Below the pieces are notes generated by a model, which made no database searches, had not been told where the DNA came from, and saw only the letters and a program-made list of their open reading frames with translations. Positions 15,289-24,572 of a stretch of 64,000 nucleotides of DNA are shown one piece after another. The stretch is from NCBI RefSeq assembly GCF_002953135.1, contig NZ_CP026373.1:124001-188000 (forward strand), written 5' to 3'. Origin of the DNA: Sphingobium sp. SCG-1. GTDB lineage: Bacteria > Pseudomonadota > Alphaproteobacteria > Sphingomonadales > Sphingomonadaceae. The first letter of the stretch is position 1; every line of letters starts with the position of its first letter. The position numbers and the translations under genes were made by a program.

Positions 15289-16524
15289 ATGCGCGAGGAA
15301 GATCATTGTCGCTGGTTTCTTGATCCCGGTCCGCTGGCACCGTGGATCGACCGGTTCGGTGCGGAACTGGCCGGCCGCCACTATTCACGGTTGACCATCT
15401 CAGGCTACACCGATGCAGCCCGGCACTTCGCTGCCTGGGTCAACAGCACATCGACGCCGATCCAGATGGTCGATGCCGGTTCGCTTCGGCGTTTCGCCGA
15501 CCATCGTTGCGAGTGTTCCGGTGGGCGGCGATGGCCGTGCATCTCGACCAAGTATTTCCGGCGCGCCAAGCGCTTCTATACCTTTCTGCAGGATATTGGT
15601 GTTGCGCCAGCACCCGTCTCGCTGCCCTCGGCTCCGGCCCATCCCTTGCTTGACGACTATCAGCGATGGTTGCGCGTTCACCGCGGGCTATCAGAGCGGA
15701 CGATTGCTCGTCATCGCCGACTCCTGACCAAGCTGCTGCCGGCGCTCGGTGGGGCGACCCACGATTATAACGCGGCTCTGATCCGCGGCGTGGTGCGGGA
15801 GTGGCGGGAGCGAACGGGTCCCGCGGACCTCAGAACGATAACCAGTGCGCTGCGTAGCTATTTGCGCTTCCTGGCCACCGCAGGCCTCTGCCGGCCCAAC
15901 CTCGATCATGCCATCTCGGCCGTTGTGCAATGGCGGCTTTCGTCATTGCCGCGATACCTGTCGGCGAACGATGTCGAACGTGTCGTCGCTTCGTGCGATC
16001 AGCTCTCCAACGGTCGGCTCCGCGACCGGGCGATCCTGCTTCTTCTGGCGCGCCTGGGGCTTCGGGCTGGCGACGTCGCCACGCTGAAGCTTCAGGATCT
16101 CGATTGGACGGCCGGCATGCTGCATGTGAGCGGCAAGGCCCGGCGGCAAGTGCGTCTGCCGCTTCCGCAGGACGTCGGCGACGCCGTCCTGGCCTATATC
16201 GAGCAGGAGCGGCCTCGCGTCGGAGAGGAGACTGTTTTCCTCACGATGATTGCCCCATACAAGCCGTTCGCGATATCGAGCTCTATCTCGACTATTGTCG
16301 CCCATGCCTTGAAGCGGGCGGGGATTACGGATGCCCCGTCGACGGGGGCGAGCCTACTTCGTCATTCCGCTGCAACCGCCATGCTGAGATCCGGCGCTAC
16401 GCTCGAAGCGGTGGGCACGGTCCTGCGGCACCGCTCGCTCGATATGACCGCGCACTACGCGAAGGTGGATATAGCCATGCTTGAGCGGATCGCTCAGCCT
16501 TGGCCGGGAGAGTTGGCATGCTGA
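15289..16524 (+). CDS. tyrosine recombinase, first gene of a RIT element (RitA-like)
   Basis: 411 aa from the ATG at 15289, chosen for the ideal aaggaga site 7 bp upstream. It has an N-terminal SAM-like core-binding domain (SRLTISGYTDAARHFAAWV) and a C-terminal catalytic domain (ARLGLRAGDVATLKLQDLDW, GKARRQVRLPL, TVLRHRSLDMTAHYAKVD). Arginines, lysine and the Tyr nucleophile are present, but the box II histidine is replaced by serine (ASLLRHSAAT rather than HxLRH). Its stop overlaps the next recombinase start, the hallmark of RIT elements. Confidence 0.85.
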   Translation: MREEDHCRWFLDPGPLAPWIDRFGAELAGRHYSRLTISGYTDAARHFAAWVNSTSTPIQMVDAGSLRRFADHRCECSGGRRWPCISTKYFRRAKRFYTFLQDIGVAPAPVSLPSAPAHPLLDDYQRWLRVHRGLSERTIARHRRLLTKLLPALGGATHDYNAALIRGVVREWRERTGPADLRTITSALRSYLRFLATAGLCRPNLDHAISAVVQWRLSSLPRYLSANDVERVVASCDQLSNGRLRDRAILLLLARLGLRAGDVATLKLQDLDWTAGMLHVSGKARRQVRLPLPQDVGDAVLAYIEQERPRVGEETVFLTMIAPYKPFAISSSISTIVAHALKRAGITDAPSTGASLLRHSAATAMLRSGATLEAVGTVLRHRSLDMTAHYAKVDIAMLERIAQPWPGELAC

Positions 16525-17187
16525 GCAAGCTCCTCGCCGACCACACGGCACTCCAACAGGCGCTTGGCTTCAAGTTCCGAACCCCGGGCATCCTCCTTCG
16601 CAACTTCGTCGCCTACGCTGAGGAACGAGGCGACCGCCATGTCATGAAGGCGCGCGTACGAGAGTGGGCACTCCTTGCGCCTTCTCCGGAGCAGCGCCGG
16701 AACCGCCTGTTGGCGGTGCGTCGCTTCGCGATCGCGCTGCATGCGGAAGATCCGCTCAACGACGTGCCATCCGCTGATCTTTTCGGGCGGGCGGCGCACA
16801 GGCGGCGCGCTCCCTTTATCTATCACCAGGCCGATATCCGACGACTGATCGATGGCGCATTATCGCTCGGGCCGATTGGATCGATCAGGCCACGCACGTA
16901 CAGCACCATGTTCGGATTGATCGCGGCAACCGGCATGCGCGTTTCGGAGGCGATTTCCTTTCGCCTTGCGGATGTGACTGATGACGGGCTGATCATCTCC
17001 CAGACCAAGTTCAAGAAGAGCAGGTTGTTGCCGCTTCATCCGACGACCAGGCAGGCCCTGGACCGCTATTTGGTGGAGCGCATGACGGAGACGACCCAGA
17101 GCGACGCGCTGTTCATTTCGCATCAGGGAACGCCCCCGGCTTACCCAACGGTTGTGACCGTCTTCCTGCAAGTCGCCCGCGCGATTG
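16518..17187 (+). pseudogene. tyrosine recombinase, second gene of the RIT element, truncated by a Tn3 transposon
   Basis: The ATG overlaps the previous stop (ATGCTGA). It keeps the N-terminal domain and box I (AATGMRVSEAISFRLADV, KFKKSRLLPLHP), but it is cut after TVFLQVARAIG by the Tn3 end at 17188. The open frame runs another 24 codons into the transposon repeat. Box II and the nucleophilic tyrosine are lost, so it cannot be active. The third gene of the trio is missing. Confidence 0.85.
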
Positions 17188-17225
17188 GGGGTCACTACAC
17201 GAAAGTGCGTTTTGCGTACGCCAAG
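17188..17225 (+). repeat. Tn3 left terminal inverted repeat
   Basis: It starts ggggtcactacacgaaagtg and is matched by the right end at 20940-20977 with a few mismatches. It overlaps the tail of the disrupted recombinase frame. Confidence 0.85.
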
Positions 17226-17244
17226 GGAGAACGGGCCGGGAACA

Positions 17245-17814
17245 TCACGTCTCGACGGTAGTGACGGTCTGCTCGAGGGCCTTGTAGAGGGCGGTTTTGC
17301 CGATTTTCAAGCGAGCCGCGGCCTCACGGACGGTGAGGCCCCCCGCAATATGTGCCCGAGCTTTACGTAGCTTGTCGGGTGTGACGACGGGCCGGCGACC
17401 GCCCTTGCTGCCGCGCTCGCGTGCGGCACGTAGACCGGCTTGGGTGCGCTCGCGGATCAGGTCGCGTTCGAACTGCGCGAGGGAGCCGAAGATGTTGAAC
17501 ACCAGCATTCCCCCCGGCGTGGTGGTGTCGATATTCTCGGTGAGCGAGCGGAATCCGATGTCGCGCGCCGCCAGTTCGCCGATCTTGTCTATAAGGTGGC
17601 TCATCGAGCGGCCGAGCCGATCAAGCTTCCACACCACCAGCGTGTCGCCGGAGCGCAGATAAGCCAGCGCTGCAGCAAGACCGGGCCTGTCGGTCCTGGC
17701 GCCCGACGCCTGATCGTCGAAGAACCGTTCGCATCCCGCTCGCTCCAGTGCATCGTGCTGGAGCGAAAGCTTCTGGTCGGGGGTAGAGACCCGCGCATAG
17801 CCGATCAGCGCCAT
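17245..17814 (-). CDS. tnpR: Tn3-family resolvase TnpR
   Basis: 189 aa from the ATG at 17814 (MALIGYARVSTPDQKLS; Ser10 nucleophile); the longer open frame upstream covers the res region. It has WKLDRLGRSMSHLIDKI, FNIFGSLAQFERDLIRERTQAGL and a C-terminal helix-turn-helix (TVREAAARLKIGKTALYKAL). It resolves cointegrates at the adjacent res site and likely represses tnpA. Confidence 0.95.
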   Translation of the reverse strand: MALIGYARVSTPDQKLSLQHDALERAGCERFFDDQASGARTDRPGLAAALAYLRSGDTLVVWKLDRLGRSMSHLIDKIGELAARDIGFRSLTENIDTTTPGGMLVFNIFGSLAQFERDLIRERTQAGLRAARERGSKGGRRPVVTPDKLRKARAHIAGGLTVREAAARLKIGKTALYKALEQTVTTVET

Positions 17815-17824
17815 GGGCTGCTCA

Positions 17825-17940
17825 ATAGTGTCCGTTTTCCCATCATCATGTGATCTTGTCCGAATCGCCATCAAAGGTCCAGAGTTGACGGACACATTCC
17901 CAGTGACCGTCCAACGGACGTCTGACGGACAGCGACATGG
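17825..17940. other. res site between tnpR and tnpA
   Basis: Several copies of tgtccgt/acggaca occur in both orientations: 17829-17835, 17857-17863, 17886-17893, 17905-17922 and 17922-17931. They sit in the divergent region, as expected for the three-subsite resolution site that also holds both promoters. Confidence 0.7.
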
Positions 17941-17952
17941 AGGGGTTCGACC

Positions 17953-20910
17953 TTGGCCAGAAGACACCTGCTAACCCGCGAGATGCTTGCGGGCCATTAT
18001 GATCCGTCGCTCGATGAACGCGAGATCGCGCGTCACTTCACCTTGACCCGTGACGACCTCGAACTGATCGCATCCCGGCGTGGCGACGCCACCCGCCTCG
18101 GCTATGCGATGCTGATGCTGTATCTGCGCTGCCCGGGGCGCGTGCTGGAAGCCGGCGAAGCGCCGCCCATGACGATCCTCGCGTTCGTGGCCAGTCAGTT
18201 GGATGTGTCGCCCGCGTCATGGCGCTGCTATGCCCGCCGCGACGAAACGCGTCGGACGCACCTCGCTGACCTATCGCGGCGCTTCGGTCATCTCGTTTTC
18301 AGTCGCGCGGATTTCCACGCGCTGGTCGCATTCGCCATGCCGATCGCGCAGACTGTCACTCAGCCCACGCGACTTGCCGACATCGTCATCGACGAGATGC
18401 GACGCCGGCGATTGCTGTTGCCGCCCGTGACGGTGATTGAGGCGATCGTGCGACGGGCGCGGCAGCAGGCCGGAGATCTGGTCCATGACGTACTCGCCGG
18501 GGATCTCGGTGAACCCGAACGCGCACGCCTTGACGCCCTCTTGTCGCGGCGCGACGACAAAAGCGCAACCTGGCTCTCATGGCTGCGCAACCCGCCCCTG
18601 TCGCCGGCACCGCGCAATATCCTGCGACTGATCGAACGGCTCAACTATGTTCGTGCGCTGGGCCTGGCGGGCTCGCGCGCCGCGACTATCCCGCAGACGG
18701 CATTCAACCGGATCGCGGACGAGGCGGCGCGCATCACGCCGCAGCATCTGGCGGAACTGCCCGACCGGCGCCGTCATGCGATCCTTGCCGCTGCCGGTAT
18801 CCGGCTTGAGGAAAGCCTGACCGATGCGGTGCTGACGATGATGGACAAGCTCCTGGGGAGCATGATGCGCCGGGCAGAGAATCGGACCAAGGACAAGGCG
18901 ATCGGTACGATCCGCTCATTGCAGGCGCAGCTTCGCCTGCTCACCGGCTCATGCCGGACCTTGCTCGACGCGCGGGCGCGAGGCGTCGATTCTCTTGCCG
19001 CCATCAGTTCGATCGACTGGGAAAGGCTGGGAACGGCGGTCATGGACGCCGAGTTGCTGATCGCGCCGGAAACGATCGACCGCACGGCCGAACTGATCGA
19101 ACGGCAGCGCTCGCTGCGCTCCGTGATCGGGCCGTTCCTCAACGCCTTCGAGTTTCGCGGGGCCGGTGCGGTGCAAGGCTTGCTCGATGCGGTTCGGCTG
19201 ATCGCCGACATTTATCGCACCGGACGACGGCGCCTGCCCGACAACCCGCCGCTCCGCTTCGTGCCGCCGTCATGGCGGCCGTTCGTGCTGCGCGATGGCG
19301 TGGTCGTCCGCGCCGCCTATGAGCTGTGCGTTCTGACCCAACTGCGCGACCGGCTGCGCGCCGGCGACATATGGGTGGCGGCGAGCCGCCATTATCGTGC
19401 CTTCGACAGCTATCTCCTGCCGCCTGCAACCTTCGATGCAATGCGCGCGCGAGGACCGCTGCCGCTGGCGATCGATACTGATTTCGACAGCTTCGTCGCC
19501 GGTCGCCGCGCCAGCCTCGACACCGCGATCGAGCGGGTGACGATCCTCGCCCGGCAGGGAGAGCTGCCCCAGGTGCGCCTTGACGACAATGGCCTTGTCG
19601 TATCCCCGCTCAAGGCGATCACGCCGCCGGATGCAGAGAAGATGCGTCGCGTTGCCTATGATCGGCTGCCGCGCGTGAAGATCACCGATCTCCTTTTGGA
19701 GGTCGATAGCTGGACCGGCTTTTCCGAGTGCTTCACCCATCGCCGCTCCGGTCGCGTGGCGGATGACCGCAACGCGCTCCTGACCGTGATCCTGGCCGAT
19801 GGCATCAATCTCGGGCTGACACGGATGGCCGAGACCTGTCAGGGGGCGACCCTGCGCCAGCTCGCCCATCTTCACGACTGGCATATCAGCGAAGCCGCCT
19901 ATGGCGAAGCCCTGGGACGATTGATCGATGTCCACCGCACCGTGCCTTTGTCCGCGCTGTGGGGCGACGGCACCACCTCTTCGAGTGACGGCCAGCTCTT
20001 CCATGCGGGCGGGCGCGGCGCCGCGATCGGCGACATCAATGCGCGCAACGGCAATGAACCCGGCGTCAGCTTCTACACCCACGTCACGGACCAATATGAT
20101 CCGTTCGCGAGCCGCGTGATCGCGGCGACCGCCGGCGAGGCTCCCTATGTTCTCGACGGGCTGCTATACCATGCCACCGGCCTGTCGATCGAAGAGCATT
20201 ACACCGACACCGGCGGCGCATCCGATCATGTGTTCGGCCTCATGCCCTTCTTCGGCTACCGCTTCGCGCCGCGCCTGCGCGACCTGAAGGACCGGCGCAT
20301 GCATCTGCTGCCGGGCCAGGAAGCCGGGCCGCTGCTGGCCGGCATGACCGGCGATCCCGTCGCCATCGGGCATGTCGCCGCCCATTGGGACGAACTGCTT
20401 CGTCTCACCACCTCGATCCGCAGCGGCACCGCCACTGCTTCGGCGATGCTGCGCAGATTGTCCGCTTACCCGCGCCAGAACGGACTGGCTCTGGCCTTGC
20501 GCGAGGTCGGGCGGATCGAGCGCTCGATCTTCATGCTCGATTGGCTGCGCGATCTCGACCTGCGCCGGCGCACCCAGGCCGGGCTCAATAAGGGCGAGGC
20601 CCGCAACGCGCTCGCCCGCGCGCTCTTTTTCAATCAGCTCGGCGAGCTGCGCGACCGGCGGTTCGAGAACCAGACCTATCGCGCCTCCGGCCTCAGTCTG
20701 CTCGCCGCGGCCATCATCCTGTGGAATACCCGCTATCTCGAACAGGCGGTCGGGGCGCTGGCGATCCCGGAAGATATCACGCGTCACATCGCACCGTTGG
20801 GATGGGAGCATATCTCGCTCACCGGCGACTATCGCTGGAATGTCGAAAGCCGCCCCGATCCAGGCCAGCTTCGCCCGTTGCGCACGCCATCATCGCTCCT
20901 CGCGGCTTGA
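17953..20910 (+). CDS. tnpA: Tn3-family transposase TnpA
   Basis: 985 aa from a TTG start, the standard length for the family. It has the N-terminal DUF4158-like region (MLAGHYDPSLDEREIARHFTL), then the DDE transposase domain (LWGDGTTSSSDGQLF, GASDHVFGLMPFFGYRFAPRLRDLKDRR, LNKGEARNALARALFFNQLGE). It ends in IAPLGWEHISLTGDYRWN. It appears intact. Confidence 0.96.
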   Translation: MARRHLLTREMLAGHYDPSLDEREIARHFTLTRDDLELIASRRGDATRLGYAMLMLYLRCPGRVLEAGEAPPMTILAFVASQLDVSPASWRCYARRDETRRTHLADLSRRFGHLVFSRADFHALVAFAMPIAQTVTQPTRLADIVIDEMRRRRLLLPPVTVIEAIVRRARQQAGDLVHDVLAGDLGEPERARLDALLSRRDDKSATWLSWLRNPPLSPAPRNILRLIERLNYVRALGLAGSRAATIPQTAFNRIADEAARITPQHLAELPDRRRHAILAAAGIRLEESLTDAVLTMMDKLLGSMMRRAENRTKDKAIGTIRSLQAQLRLLTGSCRTLLDARARGVDSLAAISSIDWERLGTAVMDAELLIAPETIDRTAELIERQRSLRSVIGPFLNAFEFRGAGAVQGLLDAVRLIADIYRTGRRRLPDNPPLRFVPPSWRPFVLRDGVVVRAAYELCVLTQLRDRLRAGDIWVAASRHYRAFDSYLLPPATFDAMRARGPLPLAIDTDFDSFVAGRRASLDTAIERVTILARQGELPQVRLDDNGLVVSPLKAITPPDAEKMRRVAYDRLPRVKITDLLLEVDSWTGFSECFTHRRSGRVADDRNALLTVILADGINLGLTRMAETCQGATLRQLAHLHDWHISEAAYGEALGRLIDVHRTVPLSALWGDGTTSSSDGQLFHAGGRGAAIGDINARNGNEPGVSFYTHVTDQYDPFASRVIAATAGEAPYVLDGLLYHATGLSIEEHYTDTGGASDHVFGLMPFFGYRFAPRLRDLKDRRMHLLPGQEAGPLLAGMTGDPVAIGHVAAHWDELLRLTTSIRSGTATASAMLRRLSAYPRQNGLALALREVGRIERSIFMLDWLRDLDLRRRTQAGLNKGEARNALARALFFNQLGELRDRRFENQTYRASGLSLLAAAIILWNTRYLEQAVGALAIPEDITRHIAPLGWEHISLTGDYRWNVESRPDPGQLRPLRTPSSLLAA

Positions 20911-20939
20911 CGAGGCTTCCCGTTCGCTAAAGGTTCTCG

Positions 20940-20977
20940 CCTAGCGTACGTAAAATGCACTTTCGTGTAGTTACCCC
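20940..20977 (-). repeat. Tn3 right terminal inverted repeat
   Basis: Read inward on the minus strand it begins ggggtaactacacgaaagtg and ends tacgtacgctag. It matches the left end at 17188-17225, and lies 20 bp before the next recombinase start. Confidence 0.85.
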
Positions 20978-20997
20978 TTTCCTGGGCGGTGGTGAGG

Positions 20998-22128
20998 ATG
21001 CACGCGGTCGCGCGCATCGTCGTCAACGAACCGCTGATCGCCGCGTACCAGGCTGCTTCTTCGCCGCACAGCATCCGCGCGCTCAAGTCCGACCTCGAGG
21101 CGTTCGACCTCTGGTGCCGTCGCCAAAACCGCATATCGCTGCCCGCGACCCCCGAAACCGTGGCCGACTATCTCGACGCGCGCGCCGAGAAGGGGAGCAA
21201 GCCCGCGTCGCTCGGCCGCTACAAGGCATCAATTGCCAAGATCCACCTGCTGCTCGACCTTAAGGATCCGACGCCAGCGTCATTGGTCGAGCTGCGCTTG
21301 GCGGCGATCCGCCGGCGTCTTGGCACCGCGCAGAAGCAGGCGCGGCCGCTTCGGTTTAAAGGGCCGGTGCGCAACGTCGAGCGCGATGAACCCCGGGGCC
21401 TCAATGTGCGCGCCTTGCTCGAACACTGCGCAGTAGATCTGCCGGGTCTTCGCGATCGCGCGCTGCTCTCAGCTGGCTATGACACCGGGCTGCGCGCCTC
21501 GGAGCTGGTGGCGATCGAGGTTGACCATATCATCGAGGCGATCGATCCCGACGCGCGGCTGCTCCGCATTCCGCGCAGCAAGGGCGATCAGGAAGGCGAG
21601 GGGGCGACGGCCTATCTCAGCCCCCGGTCGGTGCGTGCAATCGCGGCGTGGTTGGAGGCGGCGGGCATCGAGAAGGGGGCGGTGTTTCGGCGCGTGAATG
21701 TGCGCCGCTACAGGGCGAAGGCGGCGGTGCGCGGTCGGTCGATCGACAGCATCTCCGCACGGGAGGCGTGGGATCTCCGCAAGACGCTGCCGAAGCGGGC
21801 TGTGCCAGCGCGGGTCGAGTATGATGTGGGGGAGGGGGCGCTCCATCCCGCGTCGGTCGGGCCGATCTATAGGTCGATGATCCGGCGGGCCTTCGACGCC
21901 GGTGCGCTGGCCGACCTGACCACGGATGATCTCGCCCTGCTGCTCAAGGGGATCAGCGCGCATTCGACACGGGTGGGGCTCAACCAGGACCTGTTTACGA
22001 GCGGCGAGGACCTCGCCGGAATCATGGATGCGCTGCGGTGGAAGTCGCCGCGTATGGCGCTCGCCTATAATCGCAACCTTGCAGCGGAACAGGGGGCTGC
22101 GGGGCGCCTCATGTCCAAGCTGGAATAA
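20998..22128 (+). CDS. tyrosine-type site-specific recombinase/integrase
   Basis: 376 aa from the ATG at 20998; upstream GTG codons add 2-3 residues. It has a core-binding domain (SIRALKSDLEAFDLWCRRQNR, TPETVADYLDARAEKGSKPASLGRYKASI) and a catalytic domain (DTGLRASELVAIEV, IPRSKGDQEGE, ISAHSTRVGLNQDL, RWKSPRMALAYNRN). The R, K, H-x-x-R and Tyr residues are present, and box III carries W where many have H. It is distinct from the RIT recombinases and of the same general type as the one at 40769. It starts 20 bp from the transposon end, so its native promoter may be lost. Confidence 0.9.
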   Translation: MHAVARIVVNEPLIAAYQAASSPHSIRALKSDLEAFDLWCRRQNRISLPATPETVADYLDARAEKGSKPASLGRYKASIAKIHLLLDLKDPTPASLVELRLAAIRRRLGTAQKQARPLRFKGPVRNVERDEPRGLNVRALLEHCAVDLPGLRDRALLSAGYDTGLRASELVAIEVDHIIEAIDPDARLLRIPRSKGDQEGEGATAYLSPRSVRAIAAWLEAAGIEKGAVFRRVNVRRYRAKAAVRGRSIDSISAREAWDLRKTLPKRAVPARVEYDVGEGALHPASVGPIYRSMIRRAFDAGALADLTTDDLALLLKGISAHSTRVGLNQDLFTSGEDLAGIMDALRWKSPRMALAYNRNLAAEQGAAGRLMSKLE

Positions 22129-22410
22129 CGCCTCGCGGTTCTTTCGCCTGTCAAAGATCGCGGTCGGTCACGCAGCATTCAACAGATCCTTTCGCGCTTC
22201 GGTGGTAGGGTTGCTCCGGCGAAACTCTTTCGACGTTTCGTCGAAGAAGCCAATTAGCTGCCGCGATTTGGCAGCTTACTGCCCCCAGCGCCGTTCCAAC
22301 CTGTGCACGACGGTGTCGACGAGAACGAGTTCGTTGGGACTCGTCGCTAGGGTCAGGACCCATTGATGTGAGTGTCGCGATCTGATTCAGGCTCCGTGAG
22401 GAGACCGGGA

Positions 22411-22741
22411 ATGAGCGAACTGTACTGGCTGACGAATGAGCAGATGGCACGTCTGCGACCGTATTTTCCGAGGAGCCATGGCAAGCCGCGGGTCGATGAT
22501 CGGCGGGTGCTGAGCGGCATCGTTTTCGTGAACCGCAACGGGCTGCGATGGCGGGATGCACCAAAGGACTACGGTCCGCACAAGACGCTCTACAATCGCT
22601 GGAAGCGCTGGGGCGAGATGGGCGTCTTTGTGCGCATGATGGAGGGTCTGGCTGCCGCCGAAGCGGAACCCAAGACCGTCATGATCGATGCGACTTATCT
22701 GAAGGCTCACCGCACGGCATCCAGCCTGCGGTTAAAAACGT
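22411..22741 (+). pseudogene. IS5-family transposase, 5' half
   Basis: MSELYWLTNEQMARLRPYFP, GKPRVDDRRVLSGIVFVNRN, LRWRDAPKDYGPHKTLYNRW, with the first catalytic Asp in VMIDATYLKAHRTASSLRLK. The gene is cut here by the IS110-family element. The remainder is at 24084-24519. Confidence 0.9.
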
Positions 22742-22753
22742 ATGGCTCGCCCC

Positions 22754-22990
22754 GTCGGCAAGCGGTTTGTGTCTGACGATCCGATCAGTCTGCTAAAACG
22801 TATCCGGCCTTTCGACGCGAGGTCGTTGGCCAAGATGGAGATCCGCGCGTTCTGGTCCTCATAAAGGGGCCGGCATCGAGTGCCATTTTTAGCCATAGGG
22901 TTCCAGGACACCGGTCGACTGTCAGGCCATCTGTCACTCACCTCCCGCAGACATCATCCGGCCGGTGCACACCGCATCGGCCGATCTCGT
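22754..22990 (-). ncRNA. candidate bridge/seek RNA region of the IS1111-type element
   Basis: This 237-bp stretch between the transposase stop and the element end has no gene. In IS1111-group elements the guide RNA that pairs with donor and target DNA is encoded downstream of the recombinase gene, as here. I infer an RNA from position only and did not fold it. Confidence 0.4.
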
Positions 22991-24016
22991 TCACGCCGCT
23001 TGCGCGACGGGTTCGTAGGTGCGTTCGTAACGCAGCAGCGCCCAAACGATGCGCGCCATCTTGGCCGCCAGCGCCACTACGACGGTGTTGGGGTGGGAGC
23101 GCGAAAGCAAGCCCCGCAGCCAAGCACCGAGCCGCGTATCGCTCTTGCTCATCGTCGGCAGCGACGCACGAGCGCCCTGGATCAGGTTCTTGCGCAGGTA
23201 TCGGCTCCCGCGCTTGGTGATCCCGAGCAGCCGCGGCTTGCCCCCAGTGGTCGCCTGGCGCGGTACCAACCCCAGCCAGGCGGCAAGATCGCGACCCCGA
23301 CCGAAGGTTCGGGCGTCTCCGACCGCTGCCACCAGCGCGGTCGCGTTGAGTGCACCGATGCCTGGAATGGTCAGCAAGCGTCGCGCCCGCTCGTCGGTCC
23401 GGACAGCCTCTGTAAACTCGGCATCAAGATCTGAGATCCGCTCATCAAGGGCGATCCAGCGCAGACGCATATCGCTGACGAGCCGGTGAATGCGAGGACC
23501 AAGCACTGGCTCGTCGCCATCCAGCATCTCACCCAATCGTGCAGCAAGCTTTGCGCGCCCTTGCGGAACGATGTAGCCGCGCTCGAGGAGAAGACTCCTG
23601 ATCTGGTTCATCAGCGAGGTACGGTCACCGACGAGCTGATCACGAATGCGGTGCAACGTCTGCATATCGAGTTGCTCCTGGGTCTTCAGCTCCACAAACC
23701 GCATCGTCGGGCGAGTTGCCGCTTCCGCGATCGCCTCGGCATCGCGATCGTCGTTCTTCTGCGCCTTGACGTAAGGACGGACATATTCCGGCGACATCAA
23801 CCGCACCGCATGGCCTTGTCGTGCCAGCGCCCGGCCCATGTGATGAGCGCCGCAGCAAGCCTCCATCGCCACGACGCAAGCCGGCAGGCTCGCCGCATAG
23901 GTGATGACGGTCTCGCGCCGCATCCGTCGTCGCACAACGACCTTGCCCGTCGCATCCAGCCCGACCACGCTGCAGCTGTTCTTGCCCAGATCAATCCCGA
24001 GAACCGATATGTCCAT
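22991..24016 (-). CDS. IS110/IS1111-family DEDD recombinase
   Basis: 341 aa from the ATG at 24016 (MDISVLGIDLGKNSCSVVGLD). The N-terminal RuvC-like DEDD domain includes GIDLGKNS, VAMEACCGAHHMGRAL and KNDDRDAEAIAEAATRP. The C-terminal Transposase_20 domain carries the serine-containing segment LLTIPGIGALNATALVAAVGD..RDLAAWLGLVPRQATTGGKPRLLGITKRGSRYLRKNLIQGARA. It is intact and likely functional. Confidence 0.95.
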   Translation of the reverse strand: MDISVLGIDLGKNSCSVVGLDATGKVVVRRRMRRETVITYAASLPACVVAMEACCGAHHMGRALARQGHAVRLMSPEYVRPYVKAQKNDDRDAEAIAEAATRPTMRFVELKTQEQLDMQTLHRIRDQLVGDRTSLMNQIRSLLLERGYIVPQGRAKLAARLGEMLDGDEPVLGPRIHRLVSDMRLRWIALDERISDLDAEFTEAVRTDERARRLLTIPGIGALNATALVAAVGDARTFGRGRDLAAWLGLVPRQATTGGKPRLLGITKRGSRYLRKNLIQGARASLPTMSKSDTRLGAWLRGLLSRSHPNTVVVALAAKMARIVWALLRYERTYEPVAQAA

Positions 24017-24083
24017 GACCTTCTCCTTCCTCAAACGAACCGATGTCACAGGATAACAACGGTTCGGATAAGGGGCGAGCCAT

Positions 24084-24519
24084 CCATAAAGGGGGCCCAG
24101 ACCGGCTGATCGGCCGCACCAAGGGCGGCATGAATACGAAGCTTCACGCAGTTACCGATGCGAATGGTCGCCCTTTGAGCTTCTTTATGACCGCTGGGCA
24201 GGTGAGCGATTACACCGGCGCAGCAGCTCTGCTGGACGACTTGCCAAAGGCGCAGTGGCTACTGGGCGACCGGGGCTACGACGCCGATTGGTTTCGAGAT
24301 GCGTTGCAGGCCAAGGGCATCCAGCCCTGCATTCCGGGCCGAAAATCGCGGCTCGAACCGGTCAAATACGACAAGCGCCGCTACAGGCGCCGCAGCCGTA
24401 TCGAAATCATGTTCGGCCGCCTGAAGGACTGGCGCCGCGTCGCCACCCGCTACGACCGGTGTCCAACCGTCTTCTTCTCCGCCGTCGCCCTCGCAGCCAC
24501 CGTCCTCTTCTGGCTGTGA
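24084..24519 (+). pseudogene. IS5-family transposase, 3' half
   Basis: Continues in frame after excision of the nested element: KGGPDRLIGRTKGGMNTKLH, LLGDRGYDADWFRDALQAKG, RIEIMFGRLKDWRRVATRYD. It contains the second Asp and the Glu of the DDE triad. Confidence 0.9.
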
Positions 24520-24572
24520 CCAATGAGTCCTGACCCTAGAGCCTGGATAACTTGCGTGGCGTGCAGATGAAG

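Larger units (their letters stand above)
17188..20977 (+). mobile_element. complete Tn3-family transposon (tnpR, res, tnpA)
   Basis: About 3.8 kb. The ends are near-identical inverted repeats: left ggggtcactacacgaaagtg (17188 onward), right, read inward, ggggtaactacacgaaagtg (20977 back), each running to about 38 bp. It carries a resolvase, a res region and a 985-residue transposase, with no cargo. The flanking 5-mers differ (gattg left, tttcc right), so there is no target duplication. One side was therefore rearranged after insertion. Confidence 0.88.
22742..24083 (-). mobile_element. IS110-family (IS1111 group) element inside the IS5 transposase
   Basis: A perfect 12-bp pair, atggctcgcccc (22742-22753) and ggggcgagccat (24072-24083), lies at or just inside the ends. 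Subterminal inverted repeats distinguish the IS1111 group. The single gene runs on the minus strand, leaving about 240 noncoding bases after its stop (22754-22990). Exact ends may be a few bases outside the repeats. Confidence 0.8.
22350..24536 (+). mobile_element. IS5-family (IS427-like) element, split by an IS110 insertion
   Basis: Terminal inverted repeats are gggtcaggacccattg (22350-22365) and caatgagtcctgaccc (24521-24536), one mismatch apart, flanked by ta on both sides (a 2-bp duplication typical of the IS427 group). Without the nested element the IS would be about 845 bp, the right size. It inserted just after the recombinase gene. Confidence 0.85.

Noticed and set aside
19270..20094. 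274-residue open frame antisense to the Tn3 transposase
   Set aside because: Long antisense frames are expected in GC-rich coding DNA; the sense frame has all transposase motifs.
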